Assembly (NCBI RefSeq): GCF_014642275.1 | Contig: NZ_BMIM01000003.1 | Span: 1-64,000 of the forward strand | Direction of reading: 5' to 3' | Length of the DNA: 64,000 nt | From: Flavobacterium lutivivi | GTDB lineage: Bacteria > Bacteroidota > Bacteroidia > Flavobacteriales > Flavobacteriaceae | Part shown: one piece after another, positions 1 to 9,388 of the stretch | Position numbering within the stretch: position 1 is the stretch's first letter | Layout: each line of letters opens with the position of its first letter | The notes under the pieces: model-generated | Told to the model about the DNA's origin: nothing | Databases searched by the model: none | Seen by the model: the letters and a program-made list of their open reading frames with translations, nothing else | Made by a program: the position numbers and the translations under genes

Positions 1-1248
1 CAATTAGATTTCTTAAATGAAATAAACAATTTAATACAAATAATTATGGAAAAAATATATGAAAATGTATCATATGAGGAACTTTTAAATGATTATTGTG
101 AATATTACATTAAATCATTTGGGCAAATTGAATTTCAGAAAATTGCAGAAAAGATTCAATCTTCTGAAAAGATAAATAATTTTTTAAAAGAAACAAATAG
201 ATTAAAAGTTAAACCATCTTCAACTGATTTTTTAGCGGTTATACACTCTGTATTATACTTTACATTTGCAAAACCAGAAAAAATTTCAATAGCTGGTATA
301 ATTTTACTAAGTAGATGGAACAAATTCATAGCAATACCCAATGGTCTTAGTGAAAATTATCATTTAAACAATACTTTTTTTAATATTATTAATAAATCAA
401 ACTCATTTAAGTTTCATTTATCAAGTGGAGAAAATTTTTTTGAAAAATTTCTGTCTCAAACTAAAAATAAATATGAAGTAAAAAACAATACATTTAATCC
501 ACCCAATGTTTTTTCTGAAATAGTTTATGATGCTGTAATAGCTCATATTATTGAAGAAAGAAAATTAACAAAAGTTGGTATTTTTAATTGTTATGTTTTC
601 TATTCCACTTATGTTTCCCTTTACACATCATTCGTTAATATTGTTAATGCCGATAATGTTGATTTATATTTAGCAGAAGGTATTGATAGTTTATTTGATT
701 TTTTAAAATTAGAGGTTGAGGATTTCAATGGCTTTTTTGATTATGATTCAATATTTGAAAGAGAAAATATTGGGGGTTACGTAGAAGATATTTCAAGATT
801 TTATACTGATAAAATTCATCAAATTCTATTAAATAAGAGTTCTTTTTTTACTAATAATGTTGATAGAGATTTTATTTTATCATTTAACTCCAAAGAATCC
901 GGAACAGAATTAGATTATTTTGATGGAGTACTTGAAGATATAAATAAACACTATAAATTAATTAATACAAATTTCAGCATTATAGATGCAAAATATGATT
1001 CCGTTTTACCAATAGTAAGAGATTTAAAATTAGATAAATGGAATGAAAACACGTATTTTAATATTGATAATATAGATTGTTTTTTTGAGAAATTAATCAT
1101 TCCGCCTTTTAAGAAAAGTCGTTGTTATATTTGCGGAAACTTTGAATTAAGAGAATTGTTAAAACTTAAGCCGTATTCTTCAGACGGAATTTTTCCGATG
1201 TGTGATAGTTGTGATAATAAAAATAAAGATTCTTATGATTATTTGTAG
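1..1248 (+). CDS. Unrecognised protein with C-terminal Cys-pair motif (5' end possibly outside window)
   Basis: I do not recognise this family. The first ATG is at 46 (400 residues), but the frame stays open to base 1 with no upstream stop, so the true start may lie outside the window. The protein is very rich in Asn, Lys, Phe and Ile, with no signal peptide or membrane segment. The last ~45 residues hold two CxxC pairs (RCYICGN and MCDSCDN) about 24 residues apart, which suggests a small zinc ribbon. It converges on the J-domain gene with a 15-base gap and no obvious terminator. That a gene is present is fairly sure; its function is unknown. Confidence 0.7.
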   Translation, partial: QLDFLNEINNLIQIIMEKIYENVSYEELLNDYCEYYIKSFGQIEFQKIAEKIQSSEKINNFLKETNRLKVKPSSTDFLAVIHSVLYFTFAKPEKISIAGIILLSRWNKFIAIPNGLSENYHLNNTFFNIINKSNSFKFHLSSGENFFEKFLSQTKNKYEVKNNTFNPPNVFSEIVYDAVIAHIIEERKLTKVGIFNCYVFYSTYVSLYTSFVNIVNADNVDLYLAEGIDSLFDFLKLEVEDFNGFFDYDSIFERENIGGYVEDISRFYTDKIHQILLNKSSFFTNNVDRDFILSFNSKESGTELDYFDGVLEDINKHYKLINTNFSIIDAKYDSVLPIVRDLKLDKWNENTYFNIDNIDCFFEKLIIPPFKKSRCYICGNFELRELLKLKPYSSDGIFPMCDSCDNKNKDSYDYL

Positions 1249-1263
1249 TAACAGTTTAAATAG

Positions 1264-1725
1264 CTAACTACAAGATTTAATTAGTATTGAAAAAATTAAA
1301 CCTACTACTGCAAATGTTATGAACTTATTTAACATATCATTTCCAGCCGCTGTTGCACCTATTTTTATTTCTTTAAAAGTTTCTTTTACAATTTCAACAG
1401 CTTGCTCCTTTGCATTCTTCATCCATCGTTTTAAAATTTCATCTCCAACTTCATATTCTACATTTATTGATGAATTACTTTTATCATTACTTCTGTTTTT
1501 TGAAAATGATTTATAAATGAGATATTCTTTATTATATCTTTCCCTAGCTTCACTATCTTTTAATATTAAATACGCTTCATTTATTTCTTGCATCTTGATT
1601 TTAGTATCAACTCCGATATTTCTGTCAGGATGCCACTTTTTAGCTTGTTTTTTAAAAGCTAATTTTATTTCCTCTAATGAAGAATCAAAAGGAACTTCAA
1701 GTATTTCATAGTAATCAATGAACAC
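1264..1725 (-). CDS. Membrane-anchored J-domain (DnaJ-like) protein
   Basis: An N-terminal J domain (about residues 4-67) carries the HPD tripeptide (KWHPDRN) that stimulates Hsp70 ATPase, so it is a DnaK co-chaperone of the type with only a J domain. There is no Gly/Phe region and no zinc-finger domain, so it is not full-length DnaJ. After a charged, Ser/Asn-rich linker, the C-terminus has one hydrophobic helix (FITFAVVGLIFSILI), suggesting a tail-anchored protein with the J domain in the cytoplasm. The start is GTG, one base after the stop of the upstream small membrane gene, so the two are probably translated together. Substrate unknown. Confidence 0.8.
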   Translation of the reverse strand: MFIDYYEILEVPFDSSLEEIKLAFKKQAKKWHPDRNIGVDTKIKMQEINEAYLILKDSEARERYNKEYLIYKSFSKNRSNDKSNSSINVEYEVGDEILKRWMKNAKEQAVEIVKETFKEIKIGATAAGNDMLNKFITFAVVGLIFSILIKSCS

Positions 1726-1726
1726 A

Positions 1727-1939
1727 CTAATCTTTTTTTAATGAAGTATTATCTGAAGAGTCGTTTTTTGGTTTTTTCCAAATTGCTCTGATTGCCGCAA
1801 TTAGGCCTCCTAAAAATATAATTCCCAAAATACCTGGTGGTCTTCCTCCTGGACCTGAACCTGCCTGAAGAGCGGCTGATAAAATCATAAAAACAAACAC
1901 CGCAACTATAGTTGCTAAAATTTTTGAAGAATTTTTCAT
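1727..1939 (-). CDS. Small membrane protein, 70 residues
   Basis: A short protein with two hydrophobic stretches (about residues 7-26 and 36-53) separated by a Gly/Pro-rich turn (GSGPGGRPPG), and a Lys/Asp-rich polar tail. It probably makes a two-helix inner-membrane hairpin. It is the first gene of a two-gene unit with the J-domain protein; a consensus promoter lies just upstream at 1982-2012. The family is not recognised. The tight coupling to an anchored J-domain protein suggests a shared membrane function, which is inference. Confidence 0.65.
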   Translation of the reverse strand: MKNSSKILATIVAVFVFMILSAALQAGSGPGGRPPGILGIIFLGGLIAAIRAIWKKPKNDSSDNTSLKKD

Positions 1940-1981
1940 AAAATAAATTTAAAACTAATACACAAAATATAATTAATATAA

Positions 1982-2012
1982 CAAATATAATAGTTATGTG
2001 TTTGATTTCAAA
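1982..2012 (-). promoter_or_regulatory. Promoter of small membrane protein/J-domain unit
   Basis: On the minus strand the -7 element TATATTTG (1982-1989) follows a -33 TTTG (2009-2012) with a 19-base spacer. This is an exact match to the Flavobacteriia housekeeping consensus. It lies about 45 bases before the start codon at 1939. The rest of the 1940-2214 gap holds terminators and no gene that I can see. Confidence 0.65.
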
Positions 2013-2076
2013 ATAATTGAATAAGCAATCATCGCATCAAATTTGTAACTTTCTCCAATAGGGGGAGCAAAAAATT

Positions 2077-2108
2077 AAAAACCTTCACAGAAATGTGGAG
2101 GTTTTTTT
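2077..2108 (-). terminator. Second terminator downstream of nuoN
   Basis: A hairpin with arms AAACCTTCAC and GTGGAGGTTT (one G-T wobble) and a 6-base loop, with T-runs on both sides. It follows the main nuo terminator and separates the operon from the small-membrane-protein unit. It may work in both directions. Confidence 0.55.
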
Positions 2109-2162
2109 GTTTATTTAAATAATAACTTTTTTCTAAAAATATACAAAGCAAAGCTGATAAAC

Positions 2163-2193
2163 AAAAAAGGCTGGAAATATTATTTCCAGCCTT
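2163..2193 (-). terminator. Rho-independent terminator of the nuo operon
   Basis: Perfect 12-base arms AAGGCTGGAAAT and ATTTCCAGCCTT with a 3-base loop, followed on the minus strand by a run of six T. It lies about 20 bases after the nuoN stop. Confidence 0.8.
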
Positions 2194-2214
2194 ATAAAAA
2201 ATATAAAAATCCTT

Positions 2215-3600
2215 TTATTTGAGTAATTGAGTCACTAATGAAGGGTATATTCCAATAACGATATTTATTACGATTGATAGAACCGCAACAACACCATAAG
2301 TATAATAATTCGTTGGTTTGTACTCGTTATTGTCGAAATCTTTTGTGTACATAGCTAAAACTAGTTTAAAATAGTAGCCTATGCTTATTATAGAGTTAAT
2401 TACACCAGCAATAACTACAATTATATATCCAACCTTCATTGTATCACTAAAAAGCATAAATTTTGCAAAAAACCCAGAAAATATTGGGATACCAGCCATT
2501 GACAAAAGGGAAGCAGTTAAAACAGCTGCCATTAAAGGATTTGCCTTTCCTAAACCATTGAAGTTATCAATATTTTCGTTATCCTTATTTTTCGTTACCA
2601 TAATAATAACCGCAAACGCTGATATTCCAGCTAATGCATAAGCAAAAGTGTAGTATAGTAAATTATTTGCTGCCGTTGCAATATTCAAAAATGCCATAAG
2701 CATAAATCCAGCATGAGAAATACCTGAGAATGCAAGCATTCTTTTCACATTCTTTTGTCGTAGTGCCATTATGTTACCTATTGTCATAGAAAGGATTGAA
2801 ATTACAACAATAATATTCTCTACCTTCAGACTGAGGACAACAGAAAAACCACTTACAAGTTTATATAAAGTTGCAATTGCAGCAACTTTTACTAGTGTGC
2901 TCATTGTTGCAGTTGTAAGTGTTGGCGAACCTTCATAGACATCTGGCGCCCAAAAATGGAAAGGAGCAGCAGCAATTTTGAATAACATTCCAATAATGAT
3001 TAGCGCTACACCAATAGGATACCAAACAGGAAGACCAACACCTTGAGATAAATCATATATTTCTCCCATGTCAAAATATCCTGTAGCTCCATATACTAAA
3101 CAAATTCCAAAAAGAATTAAACCCGATGCAAAAGAGCCAAGAAGGAAATATTTCATTCCGGCTTCGTTACTTTTCACATCAAGTCTTTCGCTAGCAGCAA
3201 GAATATATACAGAAATCGATAATACTTCTATTCCTAAGAAGAACATTGCTAAATTGGTAAACGAAACCATTGCAATAGCACCTGTAAGCAAGAACAACTT
3301 AATAGCTATAAAATCTGAAAATTTTGCTTGATGATCTTTGTAAAAATCATCACTCATAGCTATTAGAAAAATTGTTAGCAAAATAAAAAGTGTGGAAAAA
3401 GCAGATGAAAACTTAGTTGTTGCTATCATGCTACTAAACTGTGTGTCCAAAGAGTTATCTGTAGACCAAAGATTCAGTGAAATACCTAAAATGGCAAGCA
3501 AACCTATTACAGTAATTGGAACCAGTAACTTTCTTAAGTTAAAAATCTCTGCCAACAAGCAAAAAACTCCTAATGATACTATTGATATTAATACTTGCAT
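2215..3600 (-). CDS. nuoN: NADH-quinone oxidoreductase subunit N
   Basis: An antiporter-like proton-pumping subunit of the complex I membrane arm, 461 residues and almost wholly hydrophobic with about 13-14 helices. The Proton_antipo_M core is visible: a conserved Glu in FLGIEVLSISVYIL, and a Lys in the MLFKIAAAPFHFWAPDVYEGSP segment typical of NuoN. It is the last gene of the nuoA-N operon, four bases after nuoM, and is followed by two terminators. Length and motifs fit an intact gene. Confidence 0.95.
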   Translation of the reverse strand: MQVLISIVSLGVFCLLAEIFNLRKLLVPITVIGLLAILGISLNLWSTDNSLDTQFSSMIATTKFSSAFSTLFILLTIFLIAMSDDFYKDHQAKFSDFIAIKLFLLTGAIAMVSFTNLAMFFLGIEVLSISVYILAASERLDVKSNEAGMKYFLLGSFASGLILFGICLVYGATGYFDMGEIYDLSQGVGLPVWYPIGVALIIIGMLFKIAAAPFHFWAPDVYEGSPTLTTATMSTLVKVAAIATLYKLVSGFSVVLSLKVENIIVVISILSMTIGNIMALRQKNVKRMLAFSGISHAGFMLMAFLNIATAANNLLYYTFAYALAGISAFAVIIMVTKNKDNENIDNFNGLGKANPLMAAVLTASLLSMAGIPIFSGFFAKFMLFSDTMKVGYIIVVIAGVINSIISIGYYFKLVLAMYTKDFDNNEYKPTNYYTYGVVAVLSIVINIVIGIYPSLVTQLLK

Positions 3601-3604
3601 TTTA

Positions 3605-5041
3605 TTATCTATTTATTACTGCTAAAATTTCTTTAATTGCGGGATTTACTAAATCGTTTATTGGTTTTGGATATAATCCAAAGAACAACAGAAAACCAAT
3701 GATTACGACAAATACAATAGTTTCATTAAGACTAACTTCTGCAAAAACTTTTGTATTAGTTTCACCAAGCATAGTGTGTTGAAACATTCGTAACATATAA
3801 TATGCTCCAAGAATAATCGTTGTTCCACCAATTAGTGCAAACCAAAGATTAACTTGGCTTAAACTATATAAAACTGTAAATTCTCCAACAAAATTATAAG
3901 TTCCTGGCAAAGCAACTGATGCTAAAACCAATATCATAAACATAGAAGTAAAACCTGATGCTTGTGAACGAATTCCTCCAAGTTCTTTAATTTTTCTAGT
4001 TTCAAATCGTCTAAAAATTACTTCAGCAGCGAAGAATAATCCAACAATTACAAAACCGTGAGCAATCATTTGATAAACTGCTCCGTTTAAACCGTCAACT
4101 GTTAAAGTGTAACAACCTGCAGCTATTAATCCAACGTGTGCCAATGATGAATAGGCTAATAATTTTTTCAAATCTTTTTGACGAAGCGCTACGATTGAAC
4201 CATATACTACGCCAGCTATACTTAATCCAATTAGAATAGGCATATATTCTTTTGCAGCATTTGGAGCGATTGGTAATTGCCAACGGATTACACTATAAAG
4301 TCCCATTTTTAGCATGATACCTGATAAAAGCATTGTTCCAACAGTAGGTGCTTTTTGATACACTTTTGCTTGCCAAGTATGGAAAGGAATGATTGGGATT
4401 TTGATAGCATATGCTAAAAAGAATGCAAAGAAAATCCAAAACTGTTCGTTATCTGAAAGTTCTAATTTGTATAAATCTTCTAAAAGGAAACTTCCTGCTT
4501 TTGAATATAAATATGCAAATCCAACTAGCATGAATAATGAGCCAGCTAATGTATAAATGAAAAATTTAACTACTGCTTTTTTACGTTCTTCTGCATCTCC
4601 ATTACCCCAAATTAAAGCAATAAAATAGATTGGAATTAGTGCTAATTCCCAAAAAACATAATACAATAAACCATCGGCAGCAAGGAATGTTCCAATCATT
4701 GCAAATGACATAAGCAATACTAAAGCATAGAAATTCTTACTATTATTGAAATTATTTCCAAATGATGATAAAATTATTAGCGGAGTTAATGCCGTAGTCA
4801 ATAAAACCATTGCCATCGATAATCCATCAGCTTTTAAAGCAAAAGCTACTTTCGGATTATCTATCCAGTTGGAAACAAAACTAATGTCTGTTCCTTGATT
4901 GAATTGAAACAAAAGATTTAATGAAAATCCAAATGCTACTAAACTGAATAGTAAAGCTACTCTAGAAGCTAATTTATCGCCCGATATAAGCGTTACAATT
5001 GCTCCAGCTAAAAGTAGTATTAATAATGTAGTTATATTCAT
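3605..5041 (-). CDS. nuoM: NADH-quinone oxidoreductase subunit M
   Basis: An antiporter-like membrane subunit of complex I, 478 residues with about 14 helices. It has the conserved NuoM features: a Glu in the YYVFWELALIPIYFI helix and the KIPIIPFHTWQAKVYQKAPT loop with its key Lys. It pumps protons alongside NuoL and NuoN. It sits between nuoL (10-base gap) and nuoN (4-base gap) in the normal order. Confidence 0.96.
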   Translation of the reverse strand: MNITTLLILLLAGAIVTLISGDKLASRVALLFSLVAFGFSLNLLFQFNQGTDISFVSNWIDNPKVAFALKADGLSMAMVLLTTALTPLIILSSFGNNFNNSKNFYALVLLMSFAMIGTFLAADGLLYYVFWELALIPIYFIALIWGNGDAEERKKAVVKFFIYTLAGSLFMLVGFAYLYSKAGSFLLEDLYKLELSDNEQFWIFFAFFLAYAIKIPIIPFHTWQAKVYQKAPTVGTMLLSGIMLKMGLYSVIRWQLPIAPNAAKEYMPILIGLSIAGVVYGSIVALRQKDLKKLLAYSSLAHVGLIAAGCYTLTVDGLNGAVYQMIAHGFVIVGLFFAAEVIFRRFETRKIKELGGIRSQASGFTSMFMILVLASVALPGTYNFVGEFTVLYSLSQVNLWFALIGGTTIILGAYYMLRMFQHTMLGETNTKVFAEVSLNETIVFVVIIGFLLFFGLYPKPINDLVNPAIKEILAVINR

Positions 5042-5051
5042 TATCTGAAAA

Positions 5052-6935
5052 TTATTGAGCTATAAATAAATAAGTTATGATGGCACATATACCGATTACA
5101 AATACGAATAGATATAAACCAATGTTTCCATTTTGAAGTTTTCTTCCTTGCGATGACAATCCATAAGCTACAGAACCAAAACTAAAAACAACTTTTGACA
5201 ATGCAGGTTCAAGCGTTGTTCTAAAGAAATTAGAAAGAGCATTTATTGGCTTTACAATTGTTGCGGTATAAAGTTCATCAACATAAAATTTGTTATAAAT
5301 GGTTTTTGAAAAACCAACAATTTCATTGTCTGTTTTCGGCACAAAAGCTTGTTTTATATATTTTGAATAAGCCAAAACAATACCGATTATTGCTCCTACT
5401 AATGCAATACCCATTAGCATATACTCAGTAGAACCAAGATGATGTTCTTCGTGTTTACCAGCTAAAATTGGCTCTAAATAATGATTTAACCAAGTGCTTC
5501 CAGGTAAATTGATTGCTCCACCAATAGTTGCTAAAACAGCCAAAATTACTAATGGAATAGTAATCAAACTTGGGCTTTCGTGTAAATGATTTTTTTGTTC
5601 TTCTGTTCCTCTAAACTCTCTGAAAAATGTTAAATACATTAATCTGAACATATAAAAAGCAGTCATTATAGACGCGATAGAAGCTACAATCCATAAGGTT
5701 TTATTTTCATGAAAAGCAGTCATCAAGATTTCGTCTTTTGACCAAAAACCTGCAAAAGGGAAAATCCCAGCAATTGCTAGTGTTGAAATCATCATTGTCC
5801 AAAATGTGATGGGCATCGCTTTGCGTAAACCACCCATTTTTCTCATGTCTTGTTCGCCGTGCAATCCGTGAATTACTGAACCTGAACCCAAGAACAAACA
5901 TGCTTTGAAAAATGCATGAGTGATTACATGAAATACAGCAACGTTATAAGCTCCAAGTCCCAAGGCTAGGAACATCAAACCTAATTGTGAAACGGTTGAA
6001 TAAGCCAATACTTTTTTGATGTCATTTTGCAATAATCCAATTGCTGCAGCAACTAGAGCGGTAATCGTACCGATAATTGCAATAACATGTTGAACATTTG
6101 GAGTTAAATCGAATAAGAAATTCATTCTAGTTACCATAAAAATACCAGCAGTAACCATTGTCGCCGCGTGAATTAATGCAGAAACTGGCGTTGGTCCAGC
6201 CATTGCATCTGGTAACCAAGTATAGAGTGGAATTTGCGCAGACTTTCCTGTTGCACCAATGAAAAGACAAAGTGCTGCCCATTGTAAAGCTTGATTTCCA
6301 CCTGTTTTATTTAGTGCAACTACACCAGCATTCAAATCTGTGAAATTTATGGTATCTAAATTAATAGCCAAAATAAATATTCCTATCAAAAGTCCTAAAT
6401 CACCAACACGATTCATGATGAAAGCTTTCTTTGCCGCATCGTTATAATCTTGATTTTTATACCAAAATCCGATTAGTAAATAGGAACACAATCCAACGCC
6501 TTCCCAACCGATAAACATTACCAATAAATTGCTTCCAACTACTAATGTTATCATGAAGAATACGAACAGATTCAAATACGCAAAAAACTTATGCATATTT
6601 TCATCATCGTGCATATAGCTTATGGAATACAGGTGAATCAAAGAACCAATTCCGGTAACGAATAACAACCAAAGTATTGATAATTGATCTAGTAATATTC
6701 CAAAATTTAATTTAAAATTACCTACTTGTATCCAATCAAATAATGAAAACTCAAAAGCTTTTCCATTTTGATTTAATTGCGCAAAAAAGCAAACACTCAG
6801 TAAAAAAGATACCACTACAGTTAGTGTTCCAATTGTTCCCGAAAAACCTTTGCTTACTTTTTTTCCAAAGAAAACATTAAAAAGAAATCCAACAAATGGA
6901 GATAAAAGTAATAATATAGCCAAGTTCATTTCCAT
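5052..6935 (-). CDS. nuoL: NADH-quinone oxidoreductase subunit L
   Basis: The largest antiporter-like subunit of complex I, 627 residues. The N-terminal half has the Proton_antipo_N and M domains: FIGWEGVGLCSYLLIGFW with its essential Glu, GKSAQIPLYTWLPDAMAGPTP with its Lys, and the HAATMVTAGIFM helix. A C-terminal extension ends in a hydrophobic helix, as expected for the lateral helix and its anchor. It is five bases downstream of nuoK. Intact and of the usual length. Confidence 0.97.
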   Translation of the reverse strand: MEMNLAILLLLSPFVGFLFNVFFGKKVSKGFSGTIGTLTVVVSFLLSVCFFAQLNQNGKAFEFSLFDWIQVGNFKLNFGILLDQLSILWLLFVTGIGSLIHLYSISYMHDDENMHKFFAYLNLFVFFMITLVVGSNLLVMFIGWEGVGLCSYLLIGFWYKNQDYNDAAKKAFIMNRVGDLGLLIGIFILAINLDTINFTDLNAGVVALNKTGGNQALQWAALCLFIGATGKSAQIPLYTWLPDAMAGPTPVSALIHAATMVTAGIFMVTRMNFLFDLTPNVQHVIAIIGTITALVAAAIGLLQNDIKKVLAYSTVSQLGLMFLALGLGAYNVAVFHVITHAFFKACLFLGSGSVIHGLHGEQDMRKMGGLRKAMPITFWTMMISTLAIAGIFPFAGFWSKDEILMTAFHENKTLWIVASIASIMTAFYMFRLMYLTFFREFRGTEEQKNHLHESPSLITIPLVILAVLATIGGAINLPGSTWLNHYLEPILAGKHEEHHLGSTEYMLMGIALVGAIIGIVLAYSKYIKQAFVPKTDNEIVGFSKTIYNKFYVDELYTATIVKPINALSNFFRTTLEPALSKVVFSFGSVAYGLSSQGRKLQNGNIGLYLFVFVIGICAIITYLFIAQ

Positions 6936-6940
6936 TTTTA

Positions 6941-7261
6941 TTATCCTTTTAAGTTTTTCAAATTATCAATATCTATCGAGCCAAGGTTTCTGAAAACTGA
7001 AACTAATATAGCTAAACCAACGGCTACTTCAGCTGCGGCAACTGCCATAGAGAAAAATACAAAAACTTGTCCTTCGGCATCTTGGTGATAGGTAGAGAAA
7101 GCGACAAATAATAAGTTTACAGCATTTAGCATAATTTCTATTGACATAAAAACTATAATGGCATTTCTACGATAAAGCACACCAAAAACTCCTATACAGA
7201 ACAATAATACTGAAAGGAAAATGTAGTTTTCTATCCCTATTTCATTTAAAATATTTCCCAT
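6941..7261 (-). CDS. nuoK: NADH-quinone oxidoreductase subunit K
   Basis: A three-helix membrane subunit of complex I. Conserved acidic residues lie in the second and third helices ([18 protein letters not shown] and [13 protein letters not shown]). I chose the ATG at 7261 (106 residues, the family length). A longer frame to 7306 would add 15 polar residues ([15 protein letters not shown]) and overlap nuoJ by 44 bases, whereas all neighbours here are spaced by a few bases. Translation probably couples with nuoJ, whose stop lies one base upstream. Confidence 0.94.
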   Translation of the reverse strand: MGNILNEIGIENYIFLSVLLFCIGVFGVLYRRNAIIVFMSIEIMLNAVNLLFVAFSTYHQDAEGQVFVFFSMAVAAAEVAVGLAILVSVFRNLGSIDIDNLKNLKG

Positions 7262-7262
7262 T

Positions 7263-7775
7263 TTATTTTCCTGGTTTTTCTTTTTTAGACAATAATACAG
7301 TTCCAATCATTGCAACAAGTAATAGAACAGAAGCATATTCAAATGGAACCATATATTCGTTTAATAGCACATTTCCTAATTTCTTGATAGATTGAAAATC
7401 TTCACCACTAGTATCATATTCTCCAACGATTGTTTTTGAATTGATGAAAATAGTAACCAAAACTATGCTCATTACCACAAAAACAACTATAGCTCCAAGC
7501 CTTGTAATCCTAGGTTTGTGTACTTCGTCTTCTTTATTGAGATTCATGAGCATGATGGTAAAAAGCATCAAAACCATTATAGCTCCAGCATAAACAATAA
7601 TGTGAACTATTGCTAAAAATTGTGCATTAAAAAGTAAATAATGACCACCAATGCTAAAGAAACAAATAATTAAATAAATAGCGCTATGAATTGGATTTTT
7701 ACTATAAATAGTCAAAAACGCTGTTGCCAATGTTATGGCTGCTAAAAAATAAAATGTAATTAATATTGGTGACAT
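7263..7775 (-). CDS. nuoJ: NADH-quinone oxidoreductase subunit J
   Basis: A five-helix membrane subunit of complex I, 170 residues. The conserved third helix is present ([21 protein letters not shown]), including the residues that form the flexible pi-bulge region in known structures. NuoJ, NuoK and NuoH couple the quinone site to the antiporter subunits. The start codon overlaps the nuoI stop by one base at 7775, so the two are translationally coupled. Confidence 0.95.
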   Translation of the reverse strand: MSPILITFYFLAAITLATAFLTIYSKNPIHSAIYLIICFFSIGGHYLLFNAQFLAIVHIIVYAGAIMVLMLFTIMLMNLNKEDEVHKPRITRLGAIVVFVVMSIVLVTIFINSKTIVGEYDTSGEDFQSIKKLGNVLLNEYMVPFEYASVLLLVAMIGTVLLSKKEKPGK

Positions 7776-8326
7776 TAGTTAGCGTTTTTAAGTTGAGTAT
7801 TTTTAATAGCCATTTCAAGTGGCATTACTAATTTATCTTTACCAAAAATGAAATCTTCTCTGTCATATTGCGCAGGAACAAGTTCTTTTGAAATAGTTAG
7901 ATAGATTGCATCTTTAGGACAAGCTTCTTCACACAAACCACAAAAAATACAGCGAAGCATATTGATTTCATAGATTTCGGCATATTTTTCTTCACGGTAT
8001 AAATGTTCTTCACCTTTCTTTCTCTCGGCTGCTTTCATTGTGATAGCTTCTGCTGGGCAAGAAAGCGCACACAAACCACAAGCAGTACAGTTTTCACGAC
8101 CTTGCTCATCGCGTTTCAACATGTGTCTTCCACGATAAACAGGACTAAATGCTCTAACTTGTTCAGGATAATGGATAGTAGCTTTCTTTTTGAAGAAATG
8201 CTTAATGGTAATCCATAAACCTTTTACGATAGCAATAAGATATAACTTTTCCCAGAAAGTCATTTCCTTATTGGAAACTTCTTTTTTCTTTCCTGATAAT
8301 GATATATTTTGAATAGCTGTTGACAT
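7775..8326 (-). CDS. nuoI: NADH-quinone oxidoreductase subunit I (two 4Fe-4S clusters)
   Basis: A ferredoxin-like peripheral subunit that passes electrons through clusters N6a and N6b towards NuoB. Two classic motifs are seen: C80-x2-C83-x2-C86-x3-C90 and C126-x2-C129-x2-C132-x3-C136. The 183-residue length is normal, with an amphipathic N-terminal stretch (FWEKLYLIAIVKGLWITIKHF) that lies on the membrane in known structures. It is six bases downstream of nuoH. Confidence 0.96.
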   Translation of the reverse strand: MSTAIQNISLSGKKKEVSNKEMTFWEKLYLIAIVKGLWITIKHFFKKKATIHYPEQVRAFSPVYRGRHMLKRDEQGRENCTACGLCALSCPAEAITMKAAERKKGEEHLYREEKYAEIYEINMLRCIFCGLCEEACPKDAIYLTISKELVPAQYDREDFIFGKDKLVMPLEMAIKNTQLKNAN

Positions 8327-8332
8327 ATTTTT

Positions 8333-9382
8333 TTATTTAAAAACTAGAATGCAAACTCCAGTTACCATAATATTTACTATTGCTAATGGAATTAAAATTT
8401 TCCAACCCAAATGCATTAATTGATCGTATCTAAAACGAGGTATTGTCCATCTTACCCACATATAGAAGAAGATGAAGAAACATATTTTTATAAATAAAAC
8501 TACAATTCCTAAGATATTAGCAGCATTTACGCCAACGTTGTCCGACATCCATTGCATACCAGGATAATTGTAAGCGCCAAAATACAACACGGCCAAAATT
8601 GCTGATGAAATAAACATATTAGCATACTCGGCAAAAAGATAGAATCCCATTTTCATGGAAGAATACTCAGTATGATAACCACCAATCAACTCCGATTCAC
8701 ACTCGGCTAAGTCAAAAGGTGTTCTATTGGTTTCAGCAAAAGCACAAACCAAGAATATTAAGAAACCAACGGGTTGACTAAAAACATTCCATGTAAACCA
8801 TCCATCTTTCCAAAAGCCTGATTGTTGTTCGGCAATTTCTTTCAAGCTCAATGTTCCAGACATCATCAAAAGTGCAATAATTGCTAAACCCATAGCAACT
8901 TCATAGGAAACCATTTGAGATGCGGCACGAACAGAACTCATTAATGAAAATTTATTATTCGAAGCCCAACCACCAATCATAACTCCATAAACACCAATCG
9001 ATATTATACCAAATACATAGAGAATAGAAACATCAATATCTGTAGCTTGAAGAATTACATCTCTACCAAAAATATGCAGTTTATCACCCCAAGGGATTAC
9101 AGCACTTGTCATCAAAGCAGTGCTCATGGCAATAGCTGGACCAACAACAAATAGAAATCTATTAGGAGTATTTGGGAAAAATTCTTCTTTAGCAAAAAGT
9201 TTCATACCATCAGCAAGTGGTTGTAATAATCCACCCCAACCTGCACGATTTGGACCAACTCTATCCTGAAGATAGGCAGCAACTTTACGTTCAGCCCAAG
9301 TAGAATACATCGCCATTATCATCGTAATTGCAAAAATTACAACTATAAATACGCTTTTCTCTATAATAAATGCACTATCCAT
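8333..9382 (-). CDS. nuoH: NADH-quinone oxidoreductase subunit H
   Basis: An eight-helix membrane subunit that joins the two arms of complex I and forms part of the quinone chamber. Hallmarks are AYLQDRVGPNRAGWGG near the N-terminus, the acidic segment FAETNRTPFDLAECESELIGG, and the WVRWTIPRFRYDQLMHLGWK loop near the end. It has 349 residues, the normal size. It is six bases after the short nuoG and six bases before nuoI. Confidence 0.97.
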   Translation of the reverse strand: MDSAFIIEKSVFIVVIFAITMIMAMYSTWAERKVAAYLQDRVGPNRAGWGGLLQPLADGMKLFAKEEFFPNTPNRFLFVVGPAIAMSTALMTSAVIPWGDKLHIFGRDVILQATDIDVSILYVFGIISIGVYGVMIGGWASNNKFSLMSSVRAASQMVSYEVAMGLAIIALLMMSGTLSLKEIAEQQSGFWKDGWFTWNVFSQPVGFLIFLVCAFAETNRTPFDLAECESELIGGYHTEYSSMKMGFYLFAEYANMFISSAILAVLYFGAYNYPGMQWMSDNVGVNAANILGIVVLFIKICFFIFFYMWVRWTIPRFRYDQLMHLGWKILIPLAIVNIMVTGVCILVFK

Positions 9383-9388
9383 TTAATT

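Noticed and set aside
1990-2075. Possible small RNA between the J-domain unit and the nuo operon
   Set aside because: Apart from a short CTCC/GGGG pairing there is no stable fold, and the region mostly holds a promoter and terminators of known genes.
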